A stretch of DNA of 64,000 bases from Zizania palustris (taxonomy: Eukaryota > Streptophyta > Magnoliopsida > Poales > Poaceae). The stretch's first letter is position 1, and each line of letters opens with the position of its first letter. The stretch is from NCBI GenBank assembly GCA_019279435.1, contig JAAALK010000084.1, positions 12,976,916 to 13,040,915 of the forward strand, given 5' to 3'. A program made the translations under genes and the position numbers. Of this stretch, positions 54,191-64,000 are shown piece by piece. Under the pieces are notes generated by a model. The model had not been told where the DNA came from and did not search any database. It saw only the letters and a list, made by a program, of their open reading frames with translations.

Positions 54191-56640
54191 ATGGACAGAG
54201 CTAGTAAAATTCCTCTGTTCGATGGGACTGACTTTGCATACTGGAAGGTGCGCATGGAGGCTTACTTGTTAAGCCAAGGAAATGCAATTTGGGAGATTGT
54301 GGATTCACAATACTCCATCCCTGAGACTCGCACCTCTCAAACAGAGAAAGATCAGTATAATGCCAACTCCAAGGCAAGAAATATACTGTTCATTGGTTTG
54401 AGCCGGAGTGAGTTTGATAGGGTGCAGCACCTTAGGACTGCTAGGGAGATTTGGACAACACTCACTATTTTTCATGAGGGCTCTACACAGATTAAGGCCA
54501 GGTGCCAAAGCACATACAATCAACAGTATCAGCTGTTTGTGCAGGCACCTGGTGAATCTATAGATGCCATGTTTTCTCGCTTTGATGCGATAGTGAGTAA
54601 CTTGCGGTCGAACGGGACACTTTCTTACAATGATCATGATAGGGCTATCAAGCTTCTCTATGCTCTTGACCGTAGCACATGGGAAGTGAAGATATCCAGC
54701 ATTGAGGAGTCTCCAGGTTATGACACATTGACTTGTGATGAGCTCTTCAGCAAACTGTTGTCCACAGAGATTGCCAAGGCATCTCTTGCAGTGCACAGAA
54801 GCTCTTTGCCACAACCATTGGCATTGGTTTCTAGCACTAGCCGTGGCACCACTGCAGAACCAAGCACATCTGGCACTTGTGTTCTTGCAGATGGTTTTGC
54901 TTTGTCTTCTCTGGTCTCCGTCACAAAGGAGCAGGTGGACACTCTAGATGATGATGAGATTGCTCTCATTGCCCGGAGGTTCACCCGTTTTTATCATGAG
55001 AGACGGGATCAGAGGAGAAGTGGTTTTAGTGGTTGCTTTGAGTGTGGCGACACCTCTCATATCAAGGCCAATTGTCCTAAGCTCAAAAAGAGAGATGAGA
55101 GTGAGCGCCCCAAATACCACAAGAAGGAGATGAAACCCTTTGTGAAGGGCAAGCGCGGCAAGGTGGCTAAGAGAGTAGCCAAAGCCGCTTCCAGAGCATT
55201 TGTTGCTGCCCTCAGTGACATTGACACTTCCTCAACTGAGGAGTCGAGCTCTGAGGAGGAGGAGTCCCAAGGAAGGAGGACAAGAAGGACAAGAAGGGAC
55301 GAGACTTCACCGGCCTTTGCTTCATGGCCGACAGCGATCACAGCGGCGATGAGCTTGACTCATCTGAGGTACCACTATCATTCGACCAGCTATTAGTTAA
55401 ATTAGATGAGCTGAATAAGTAGTTCTTGGTCAGGATAGATTACTTGTGCAAGCCGCTAGAGAAAGAAAAGACCTTAGACTTAGGCTAGAATCTGTTTCTA
55501 CTTATTATGACATGCTTAAGTCTAAAGTTAATGATGCTGAATGTGATTCTTGTACCACTTTCATGGGTGAGCTTGCTCAGTTGCGTTCTGTTCATACTCA
55601 AACTCTATCTGAGTTTGAGACTGCACAGAAGCAGCTTTTGGTGGTGGATTCTAGACCTCATGATGTTATTGATTGCATGAACTGTTCTTTATTACGCGAG
55701 AGCATTAATTTACGTGATAAACATGTTCATGATTTAGAGGCTAGATTGGAGAGGGCCGGTAGTTCTAAGGATGTGCAACCTGTTTGTGACACTTGCATTA
55801 CCCTTAAGGACCAGCTAGGCACTGTTAGAGAGCGAGCTGAGAACCATTATGACTGAAAATGAGTACCTTCTTTCCGTGGTTAACAAATGCAATGAGGGAA
55901 AGGGTAGGATGGATTTGCTCTTGGCAAGACCAAGTTGTGTGCTGACAGAGCAGGGGTAGCTCTAGGTTTGGGTTTTGAGAGGATCTCTTTAGACAGTAAG
56001 ACCAAAACTGTTTTTACCTCTCCCACTACCTTAGAGAAAGAGAGAGCTCTGTTAGACACTCCATCAGCCAAAAAGCCTACCCGACCACCAAAGAAAACCA
56101 CTCCTCCTGCCAAGAAAATCCCTCCCAAGAAAACCACTCAGCAGAAGCCCATGGAGCCTGTGAGAGTTGCTCCTGTGACCCATGAGAGTGCCCCTCGGAG
56201 AGTTTTTCACTGTTCTTACTGTCAGCGGGCGGGTCATTTGGTTGGTTTCTGTTTTCGTCGCAGCAAGGATGAGCGACGCACTCAGGCGATGAGTTACCAG
56301 GACATGCATTACCCATCTTTAGGTATGCATGAGTCTGAGTTCTACTCTCATCCTGCTTTCGAGGCTCCTCATGCTTCTCAGAGAGGTTTTGCTCCTCGAG
56401 GTGTTCACCATGTTCCATATGGTGGTAGACCTCGGGCGAGTAGCTTTGTACCTCGTCAGAGTAGGAGACCTCGTCATGCTTTTCGATCACTGCATGTAGG
56501 TAGACCTCGCACTTTGCATCATTATGATTTTCCTGTGCGTAGACAGTCTACTTTTACTGTGCCTACTACTCGTATCACTTAGTGCTGGATGCCTCGTCAT
56601 TTTTTCACTCACCCCAGCACTGAGCGATCGAGATTTTCTT
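54191..56640 (+). pseudogene. gag: Element F gag (long, with coiled coil)
   Basis: Starts MDRASKIPLFDGTDFAYWKV and has the copia gag fold (UBN2-like) to about 54800, then a CX2CX4HX4C knuckle CFECGDTSHIKANC near 55035-55080. A frameshift near 55300 and a TAG near 55420 break it. A coiled-coil and cysteine-containing part follows (55446-55856), with a further shift near 55850. A basic PPKKTT-rich segment and a second C-rich motif CSYCQRAGHLVGFC come at 56210-56250. Stops near 56579 and 56648 precede the protease. The gag of related elements is also unusually long. Confidence 0.85.
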
Positions 56641-58220
56641 ATCATGTGTAGGCGACAGATCAAGGCTTGGAGGGCACGTGGATCATGGACTCCGGTTGTT
56701 CGCGCCATATGACCAGAGATGCAGCATGGTTCTCCAGCCTCACCACAACCAAGCAAAGGGAACATATCACCTTCGGAAACAATCGAAGTAGTAGAGTGAA
56801 AGGTAAAGGTGTGGTAAGAATTAACTCAAATTTCACTCTCAAAGATGTTGCATTGGTTGAGAACCTGGGATACAATTTACTGTCTGTATCTCAGTTGCTT
56901 GATGAGGGCTTCGAAGTGCGATTCCATCGCGATACTTCGCAAGTGCTCAATTCTGATGGCGTTGTAGTTTTTAAGATCTTTAGAGTTGGGAGAGTTTTTG
57001 GAGCTGATTTTTCAGAGTCATCAGGTTCTTCTCATTGTCTTGTTACACATTCTACTTCTGAGCTTTGGAAGTGGCATAGGAGACTAGGGCATATGAGCTT
57101 TGAGTTGCTCGCTCATCTGAGCGCCCTAGGTCTAATCCGAGGATTGCCCAAGCTCAAGTTTGAGAAGAATTTAGTTTGCGCTCATTGTCGACATGGAAAA
57201 ATGATTGCTGCTTCGCATTCGCCAGTCACCACAGTGATGACTGAACAACCTGGAGAACTTCTCCACATGGACACTGTAGGTCCTTCTCGGGTTAGTTCTT
57301 TAGGCGGCAAGTGGTATGTATTAGTTATTGTCGACGATTTCTCTCGCTACTCTTGGGTATTCTTTCTTGCCAGCAAGGATGAAGTGTTTTCACACTTTCG
57401 GAGCTTGGCTTTGAGACTTTTCACTGAAATCCCTGGTGCATTGAAATTCATTCGAAGTGATAATGGCACTGAGTTCAAAAATAGTCTCTTTGTTGACTTT
57501 TGCATGGAGCATGGCATAGAACATCAATTCTCTGCTCCGCGGGTTCCTCAACAGAACGGTGTTGTTGAGAGGAAGAACCGCACTTTGATTGAGATGGCTA
57601 GGACGATGCTTGATGAGCATAGGACTCCTAGAAAATTCTGGGCTGAGGCCATGAACACTGCATGTTACATATCAAACCGTATATTCTTGCGCTCAATTTT
57701 AAATTTGACATCTTATGAGCTGCGTTTTGGGAGACAGCCCAAGGTTACTCATCTTTGAGTTTTTGGCTGTCGCTGCTTTATCCTAAAACGTGGTAATTTG
57801 GATAAATTTGAGTCGCGTTCTTCTGACGGGATCTTTTTGGGTTACACCACTCATGGTCATTCTTATCGTGTTTATAATTTAGAGACTAACACTGTCATCG
57901 AGTCATGTGATGTGACTTTTGATGAATCAACCCCCTCTGTTAGTTCTGCATTTGAACAGGCAAATGAACACTACATGGAATAGACCATCTTCGAAGAAGA
58001 AGATCCCGGAGAATTCGAGGATGAACCCCTACTACCCTCGACTTCGACCCCCGAAGCCGACCCCGCTTCGACCACTTCGGCACGAGGTCCCGAAGCAACT
58101 ACCTCGACATCGGTCATCTTGGACCACTCCAACGCACAAGTTGAGGGGGAGACTGCATCCCGTCGCGAGGCTCCACAATCATGTACAAAGGATGCATCCT
58201 CCCGAGCAGATCATTGGTGA
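56641..58220 (+). pseudogene. pol: Element F protease and integrase
   Basis: The protease motif WIMDSGCSRHMT is at 56682-56717. The pre-integrase WKWHRRLGHMSF lies near 57070-57105, and the integrase D-D-E core is HMDTVGP (57265), RSDNGTEF (57455) and NGVVERKN (57555). The frame is open over 56667-57755. A TGA at 57756-57758 replaces the expected CGA arginine before VFGCRCF. A stop near 57981 and a frameshift near 58215 follow in the variable linker. Confidence 0.88.
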
Positions 58221-59025
58221 GCTTGATCAAAGAGTAACACGTTCTCATTCTCATTTCATTGATTCCGCTTTTGTTGCTTCTTTCGAGCCCTTAGATGTTA
58301 GTCATGCACTTTCTGATTCTAGTTGGATCAATGCCATGCATGAAGAGCTTGAAAATTTTGAGAGAAACAAAGTGTGGTCTTTAGTTGATACTCCACCAAA
58401 TATTCATTTCATTGGAACAAAATGGATTTTCAAAAACAAACAAGGGGAGGATGGGACTATAGTTAGAAACAAGGCTAGACTTGTAGCTCAGGGCTTTTCT
58501 CAACTAGAAGGGATTGATTTTACTAAAACTTTTGCACCTGTTGCTCGCCTTGAGGCCATTAGGATTTTGCTTGCCTTTGCGACATCTTGGGGATTCAAAC
58601 TCTATCAAATGGATGTCAAAAGTGCTTTTCTTAATGGCTTCATAGGTGAAGATGTTTATGTAAAACAACCCCCTGGTTTTGAAAACCCCAAGTATCCACA
58701 TAAAGTCCTTAAACTTCATAAGGCTCTTTATGGACTCAAGCAGGCCCCTCGGGCATGGTATGACAGAATTAAGTCTTTTCTGCTTGAGCGGGGGTATTTG
58801 ATGGGCTCTGTTGATAAAACCCTGTTTACTCTCAAGCATGGCAAAGATTTCCTCCTAGTGCAGATTTATATGGATGATATCATCTTTGGTGGCTCTTCTC
58901 ATGCTTTGGTTGCCGAGTTTGCAGATACCATGAGCAGGGAATTTGAAATGTCAATGATGGGTGAACTCACCTTTTTCCTTGGTTTGCAAATCAAGCAAAG
59001 CAAACAAGGTACCTTCGTTCACTAG
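58221..59025 (+). pseudogene. pol: Element F reverse transcriptase
   Basis: Copia RT blocks KARLVAQGFSQ, QMDVKSAFLNG, LYGLKQAPRAWY and the catalytic YMDDIIFG (near 58870) are all present in one open frame. The stop at 59023-59025 (TAG) stands where related proteins have glutamine (VHQTKY), and a one-base insertion follows within 20 bases. Confidence 0.9.
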
Positions 59026-59774
59026 ACAAAGTACAACCAAGGACCTGCTCAAGAAATTTGACATGGCAGATGTGAAGCCCCTCGCCACTCCAATGGCTAC
59101 ATCTGTAGCATTGGATCCTGACGAAGATGGAGAAGCCGTAGATCAGAAGAAGTTCCGAAGCATGATCGGCTCCCTCCTCTACTTGACTGCTACGAGGCCG
59201 GACATACACTTCGCAGTGTTCTGTGCGCTCGTTTTCAGGCTTCACCGCGAGCTTCGGACCGCCAAGCGGTAAAATGCATGCTCAGGTAGGTGTAGGATTG
59301 ATAGGAAAATCCGATGCGGACTTTGCTGGGTGTAGAATTGATAGGAAAAGTACCTCTGGTACTTGTCATTTTCTGGGTACTTCTCTGGTTTGTTGGTCTT
59401 CCCGCAAACAGTCTAGTGTTGCACAATCGACGGCTGAGGCTGAATATGTTGCTGCAGCTAGCTGTTGCTCTCAAATTCTGTGGATGGTTTCCACTTTGCG
59501 GGATTTCGGGTTAGATTATAGGAGTGTTCCACTTTTCTGTGATAACACTAGCGCTATTTGTATTGCAAACAACCCGGTTCAGCATTCCAGAACCAAACAC
59601 ATTGATGTGCGATATCATTTTCTCAGAGATCACAATGAGAAGGGTGATATTGAACTTCAATATGTTGATACCCAACACCAGCTTGCCGACATTTTCACAA
59701 AACCCCTCGATGCTTCTCGATTTGCCTACTTGCGTGGGGAACTTGGTATTTGTCACCCTTACGACATTTTGTGA
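59026..59774 (+). pseudogene. pol: Element F RT end and RNase H, rearranged
   Basis: Contains SMIGSLLYLTATRPDIHF, then a disturbed stretch (59240-59345), then DADFAGC, KSTSGTC, STAEAEY, HIDVRYHFLRD and ADIFTKPL. In the disturbed stretch GTAGGATTGATAGGAAAA and GTAGAATTGATAGGAAAA form a 40-bp-spaced direct repeat, and codons usual for the copia family are missing. The frame then stays open to the natural end at 59774. Confidence 0.85.
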
Positions 59775-60640
59775 GGGGGAGCAGGTTTAATTATCTTGCA
59801 TATGCTCACTGTGTGCGAAATTGCATTTACATCTTTTGCACTTGTATGCCTGTTTTTAATTCATGTAATCATGATAGCTCAGCTCTATTTAATATGTCTG
59901 GAACATTTTGTGCATGATGTTTACCTTCAAAAATCAAAACATGCTCACTGCTTAGTCTTGAAACTAGCTTGTTGAGGCAAGACTGATTTAGCTATCTTTT
60001 ATCTGCTTGATAGCAAGACACCTTTCTTTGGATGCTAAACATTGCAACTTGAAAAATTGTTCTACATATTCATGGATATTCATCAAATGTTTAATCATCT
60101 AAATCAAAATCAAATATCCATGATTTGCATGCTTTAAATGAAAAGATCCAGGTGGGTTTGTTTGTCGCACTACTCTATTCTAGACTGCTTACCATTGCAC
60201 ATTGGTCTGAACTGGGATAGTGTAGTGTATGCCAAAATCACCGCCTTAAGCTTCAGATGGCTTTCATGCCTAGGCTTGGCTTGATTGGACAGTATAAGGT
60301 GGACAAACAAATAACCCCTGACATTATAAAAGAACAACAAAATTCATTGATTATCAAGTTTGCTATTAATGCTCCACTTGAACTGGACTTGTCTGTCTAG
60401 AGTAGAACTTGCTAGCTTTGCGCAGTCCGTGCTTTCCCCTGTCTAGTTCCCGTGATTGAGTGGTGATGCTTTTATTTCAAAATGACAAAATCTCATGCCA
60501 TCATCTTGTTTCAAAGAATGTTAGATTGAGCTGAGCACATGATAATTGGTATTAATGTTGGCATATTTTTTCTTTATATGTCTTTGCAATTCTGCTCATT
60601 TCGAAGCTTTGCATCTTTTGAATGCTCCTTGATGCTTGCA
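59775..60640 (+). other. 3' noncoding region of element F
   Basis: AT-rich, with stops in all frames. No envelope-like gene as known from some Sireviruses can be seen. Confidence 0.6.
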
Positions 60641-60884
60641 TTGCCAAGGGGGAGAAATAGTTCTGCAGCAAGGGGGATTAATTAACTCAGGGGGAGTTTT
60701 TATCTTGGAAAAGGGGAGATTTGCCGAAGGGGCTTTTACTCTTTTACAAAGGGGAGGAAAATTCTTTTATCAAGTGACATGTTTTGGCTCGTTTCTGAGT
60801 TTTTATGATCACTTGTGTGCTGAAAGTCTTTTAATTTTTCTTGGACTTGAAGTTGGTTGTCAATGCACTCATCAAGGTGGAGAT
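60641..60884 (+). promoter_or_regulatory. Polypurine tract cluster of element F
   Basis: Purine runs AAGGGGGAGAAA (60648), AAGGGGGA (60670), AGGGGGAG (60690), AAAAGGGGAGA (60709), GAAGGGG (60726) and AAAGGGGAGGAAAA (60748) precede the short final GGTGGAGA (60876-60883) next to the LTR. Multiple polypurine tracts are a described Sirevirus trait. Confidence 0.7.
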
Positions 60885-62843
60885 TGAGAAACCAAGGGTT
60901 GGTTTCGGTGCTTGTGATGAGTGATTGACAGGCTTTTACCCTCGGGTTCGAAGGGGTACCTCCGAAGGGGGTTCGGAGGTTGGAACTCCGAAGGTGTTCG
61001 GAGGTGGTTTGGTTGTTGCAGCTGTTGCAGCGGAGTGTGACTGTCGGAAGGGTCCGACAGTACACGATGACTGGGTTTGTACCGAAGGCTTAGGTACTTT
61101 GGGCGGTACACCGGAGTGTGTGCCGGAGGTTGCTAACCCGGAGAGGTCTCCGGAGTACTGGACACACTTGTCTGCTTGTCTGTGTTGCACAGGGACTTCG
61201 GAGGCGACGGACAGGTTCGTAGCAGGTGAACCTGGGTCAAGCGGGAGGCTTGATGATCAGGGGAGCAGGGAGCTCCGTCATGGTGGCTGAGAAGGGGTCG
61301 AGGTCGGTCCTCGGGTCGAGGTGCGCCAGGTGAAGGCAGTAAGTGCGGAGCGTGGCTCCGGGTGAAGGTGGTCCGAGACAAAGTCCTCGGAGTCGAGGCA
61401 CTTCGAAGGTACTCTGGAAGGAGTGACTTCGGAGTTTGGCGGATCAAGTCCTCTGTGGAGGCATGGTGTTCGAAGTGTGCTCCGGAGGGAGACACTCGAA
61501 GGTTACCCGACGAAGGTCTTAGAAGTCGAGGTGCATCGAAGGCATGGTCCGGGTGAGGCTCGTCGAGGAGTGTGCTCGAGGAGAGACACTGCGACGAAGT
61601 GCTCATGGAATGCTTCGTGCGGAGGCCTTGGACGAAGGAGGGACTTCGAAGGGTGGTACTCCGAAGGTGGGGCTTCGGAGTGTGGTTGTCTTGTGGTACT
61701 TCGGCCTGCATGGCTTCGGTACACGGACTGACGGAGTTCGAGCTGGGCGAAGCTGCGAAGCCGTGGTGGTCCGCTCCGGAGGTGTTGGTGCGAAGGCCCA
61801 AGAGCTTTGACGGCTTCGGCTCAAAACCGTCAGTGTATCCAAGGCTGACTTCGATGAAGCGAAGGCCATCAGGCTCAAGGCTTCTCACCGAAGCTACCGC
61901 ACCCCTCGCGTGCGAAGGGGGCTTCAGAAAGGTCAAAGGCTGCAAAGTCTGACAGTGTCTGCTCTGCAAAAAGCTGGCGCTGTCCCCTCTGCAAAGCTGA
62001 CAGAGAAGCCTCCAATAAAGTTGACTACCTTTTGTACCCCTCAGTTCTGTAGAGACAAAACCAATGTAAACCCTAGGGGTAAAGTAGTCAATTCCTTTGG
62101 ATGAATAGTGGCTATAAATATGGGGGCCTGGTAGGTAACATTTAACACTTTGAGCATTTACTGTTGAGCTCCTGTACCAGCCACCACTTCTCTGTATTCA
62201 TCCAGAGTTCAATTTTTACTGTGTTCCTTGTTCAAGCGGCGAAGCCCTGCTTCTGTGTTGTCTTTCTGCTTGAACTTGTATGCATACCTCGCTAGTTTTA
62301 GTGCACCGAAGCCTGTCTAGGCGAAGTGTGTTTTGTGCGAAGTGTGCTCTTCAGTGTGCGTTCGCTCTGTGTAATAGGAGGCGAGACCTCGCTGCTTACT
62401 AGCGAAGCCCTGATCGTAAGCCCGTGTTTTTATCGTGTCTAAGTCCCTAGCGAAGTCTGTTAGTGTGCGTTTGGACCTTCTTGTACGAAGCCCAGCACCA
62501 GTTGCTGCTGCCAAGTACTTGGTCAAAGTCCTCAGAAGGTTGTCCACTTTTGCGAAGGGTGAAGTGCGGAGCCTGCTCGAAGCACTCTGTGTGCGGAGCC
62601 TGCACTGACTTAGCAGAGTAGATTTTCGAGGGTTGTGAGTGGAGCGAAGTCTTCTTGGCTTCGAACTTTTGCTCCTGCGAAGCCTGTGTTCGGTGTTGTC
62701 AAAACACCTCCGAACCAGAACTTCGAAAGTAGTGTTCGAAGCCTGTTCCGCAGAAGACAGAATTAAAACAGAAGGCTAGTTTTTAGTCTGAAATTTTAAA
62801 AGCTCCCATTCACCCCCCTCTGGTCGCCATTTCCGGTCCAACA
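60885..62843 (+). repeat. Element F 3' LTR (1,959 bp)
   Basis: Aligns with 52167-54126 over its whole length, with a few dozen differences. Confidence 0.94.
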
Positions 62844-62848
62844 ACTTC
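62844..62848. repeat. Target-site duplication of element F, right (ACTTC)
   Basis: Matches 52162-52166. Confidence 0.94.
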
Positions 62849-63717
62849 TCTACCAATGATACAACCATACATGAATACCAAGATCCAATTATTCGAGTTT
62901 GAGCACGACGATTAAATCTCCAAGTCAACTCGTTTCTAAATATCTTAGTATATTATCTTGGGAATAAATTACTACCTAATATTATTATTATTGTTAGTAA
63001 CCATGGATATGATGAAAATCACTTGAAGATAAACAAAGAGTTGGAGAAGAACTAGGAAGGACGTCCAAGCCAATTTGAGAGTCCAATCCAACTACAATTC
63101 GAGTCAAACTCGGATTCCAAGAGCAGTGTGCACTAAAATCATTGCCCAGGCCACATACGGACTCCGTTTTTGACGTTCCACCCAGCCACGGAAAGATAAC
63201 TTCAGAAACTTTCCAATGCCACCAGTTTCATCTCAAAATTCCTTCTATATAAATGGGAATCATCAAAACAATATAGAATCTAGAATCTGTCAGCATGCTG
63301 TTTTCTACGTTATTGGGCCTTTGGGCCATGTATCCAGTTGAGCCCATTAGGGGTGCGTCCCAAACTACTATATAATGTGTTTCTACAGCCATCTAGGGTT
63401 TTTGGGTTGATTTTACATGTTACTTTGATAGCTACTGCTTCGCCGTATTTGTAAGTGAACCCCAACTCCTTAGATTCCAATAGAATTTCAATTTGATTGT
63501 GTTTTCTGCGTTCTTGCTTGTGTTCTTCGATTCATAGGCAAAGATTAGACTCCTTGGTGAAGTCAATCAGGTGTTTGGTTGATAACCAATAGAGAAGTGG
63601 TGTAACGATTGAAAGGGCCGATCTCGTGGATCGGAAGCCGGATCGTCAACGTCGAGATGTCCACAAATCGTTGTTTATCCCCCACTTGACGGAACATCAG
63701 ACACCCCTCCTCCATCA
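62849..63717 (+). repeat. Element H 3' LTR, main part (869 bp)
   Basis: Starts TCTACCAATGATAC and ends CCTCCATCA. Together with 52154-52166 it gives 882 bp, against 880 bp for the 5' LTR. Confidence 0.92.
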
Positions 63718-63722
63718 AGGAG
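63718..63722. repeat. Target-site duplication of element H, right (AGGAG)
   Basis: Matches 48531-48535. Confidence 0.93.
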
Positions 63723-64000
63723 CCAGAAGAGAAGGGTGCAACATCTATGACAAAGAGAGGGGAAGGCACAAATACATGACGAGGAAGATGATCAGCCCCG
63801 TAGAATAAAGAGTGAATGACGATCAAAAGATAAGGTCGATCACGACGATAAAAAGGACGCAAAAATAAACATGGTTTTCTTCCTCCCTATGGAGTATCAG
63901 GCATCCTGCAAAGATAAAATGGATCATGCCGATACAATGGCTCAGTTGGTGTTGGCTCCACAACCAGCAATCTTTGATAAGCCAAAAGACCTTGAGCATC
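63723..64000 (+). pseudogene. Element I gag-pol, continued
   Basis: Joined to 48535 it reads RSQKRRVQHL, the basic segment usual at this place in grass gypsy polyproteins. MVFFLPMEYQAS and IFDKPKDLEH near 63870-64000 resemble the segment just before the protease. There is a stop after RRVQHL. The element runs out of the window. Confidence 0.7.

Larger units (their letters stand above)
52167..62843 (+). mobile_element. Element F: full-length Sirevirus-type Ty1/copia (10,677 bp)
   Basis: Two LTRs of about 1,960 bp, tRNA-iMet-type primer site, gag with coiled coil, then protease, integrase, RT and RNase H in copia order, followed by a 1.1-kb 3' region with several polypurine-like tracts. Long LTRs, long gag and multiple polypurine tracts are Sirevirus traits. 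Perfect ACTTC duplication. Stops and frameshifts mean it is inactive. The LTRs differ at a few dozen positions. Confidence 0.93.
48536..63717 (+). mobile_element. Element H: large non-autonomous LTR element with gag remnant
   Basis: 5' LTR 48536-49415, primer site 49418-49429, internal region to 52153, and a 3' LTR split by element F (52154-52166 and 62849-63717). Internal length without F is only 2.7 kb. It holds a gag remnant and what looks like the C-terminal tail of pol, but no protease, RT or integrase. Perfect AGGAG target duplication. The pattern suits a deletion derivative that depended on another element. Confidence 0.9.

Noticed and set aside
62849..63717. Solo LTR
   Set aside because: It aligns with 48536-49415, shares the AGGAG duplication, and its first 13 bp are found left of F.

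Overview
The window is plant nuclear DNA made almost entirely of nested LTR retrotransposons. I see no host gene, rRNA, tRNA gene or CRISPR array. The families point to a large grass genome, probably panicoid, although the species cannot be fixed from the sequence. They are Tat-lineage Ty3/gypsy elements with an extra antisense gene (Grande-like), a chromodomain Ty3/gypsy of Tekay/Del type with a 3.3-kb LTR, Sirevirus-type Ty1/copia elements, and a large non-autonomous element with a tRNA-iMet primer site.

Layout, using my own letters. A (1-3981, minus) is a Grande-like fragment. B (3982 to the gap, plus) is a Grande-like copy inserted in the gag of A. A run of 1,000 Ns fills 11519-12518. T (12519-31285, plus) is a decayed Tekay-type element; its 3' LTR is split by C (18826-30524, minus), a full-length Grande-like element with identical LTRs and a GTGAG target duplication. 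G (31286-32962 and 44284-44760, minus) is an old Sirevirus fragment. It was the target of T (duplication CTTAG, right copy seen) and of D (32963-44278, minus, Grande-like, duplication TAGAG). E (44761-45743, minus) is a 5' LTR plus gag start of a diverged Grande-like element, joined abruptly to G. I (45744-48535 and 63723-64000, plus) is an old gypsy gag region split by H (48536-63717, plus, duplication AGGAG). H is a large gag-only element, and its 3' LTR was hit by F (52167-62843, plus, duplication ACTTC), a Sirevirus.

Relative age follows from nesting: I before H before F; G before T and D; T before C; A before B. C is the only copy that looks recently active. It carries a gag and a 1,323-codon pol frame with protease, reverse transcriptase, two RNase H domains and integrase. 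Convergent to pol it carries a five-exon antisense gene for a 1,134-residue protein with its own TATA box. A 60-bp tandem array lies between pol and the antisense gene. The gag-pol junction of C holds a canonical -1 slippery heptamer where A, B and D are in one continuous frame.

The least explained feature is this antisense gene module, seen in B, C and D: promoter, introns and coding frame are conserved, while D has decayed by stop codons. Its function is unknown. All domain and family statements come from reading motifs by eye; no database search was run.
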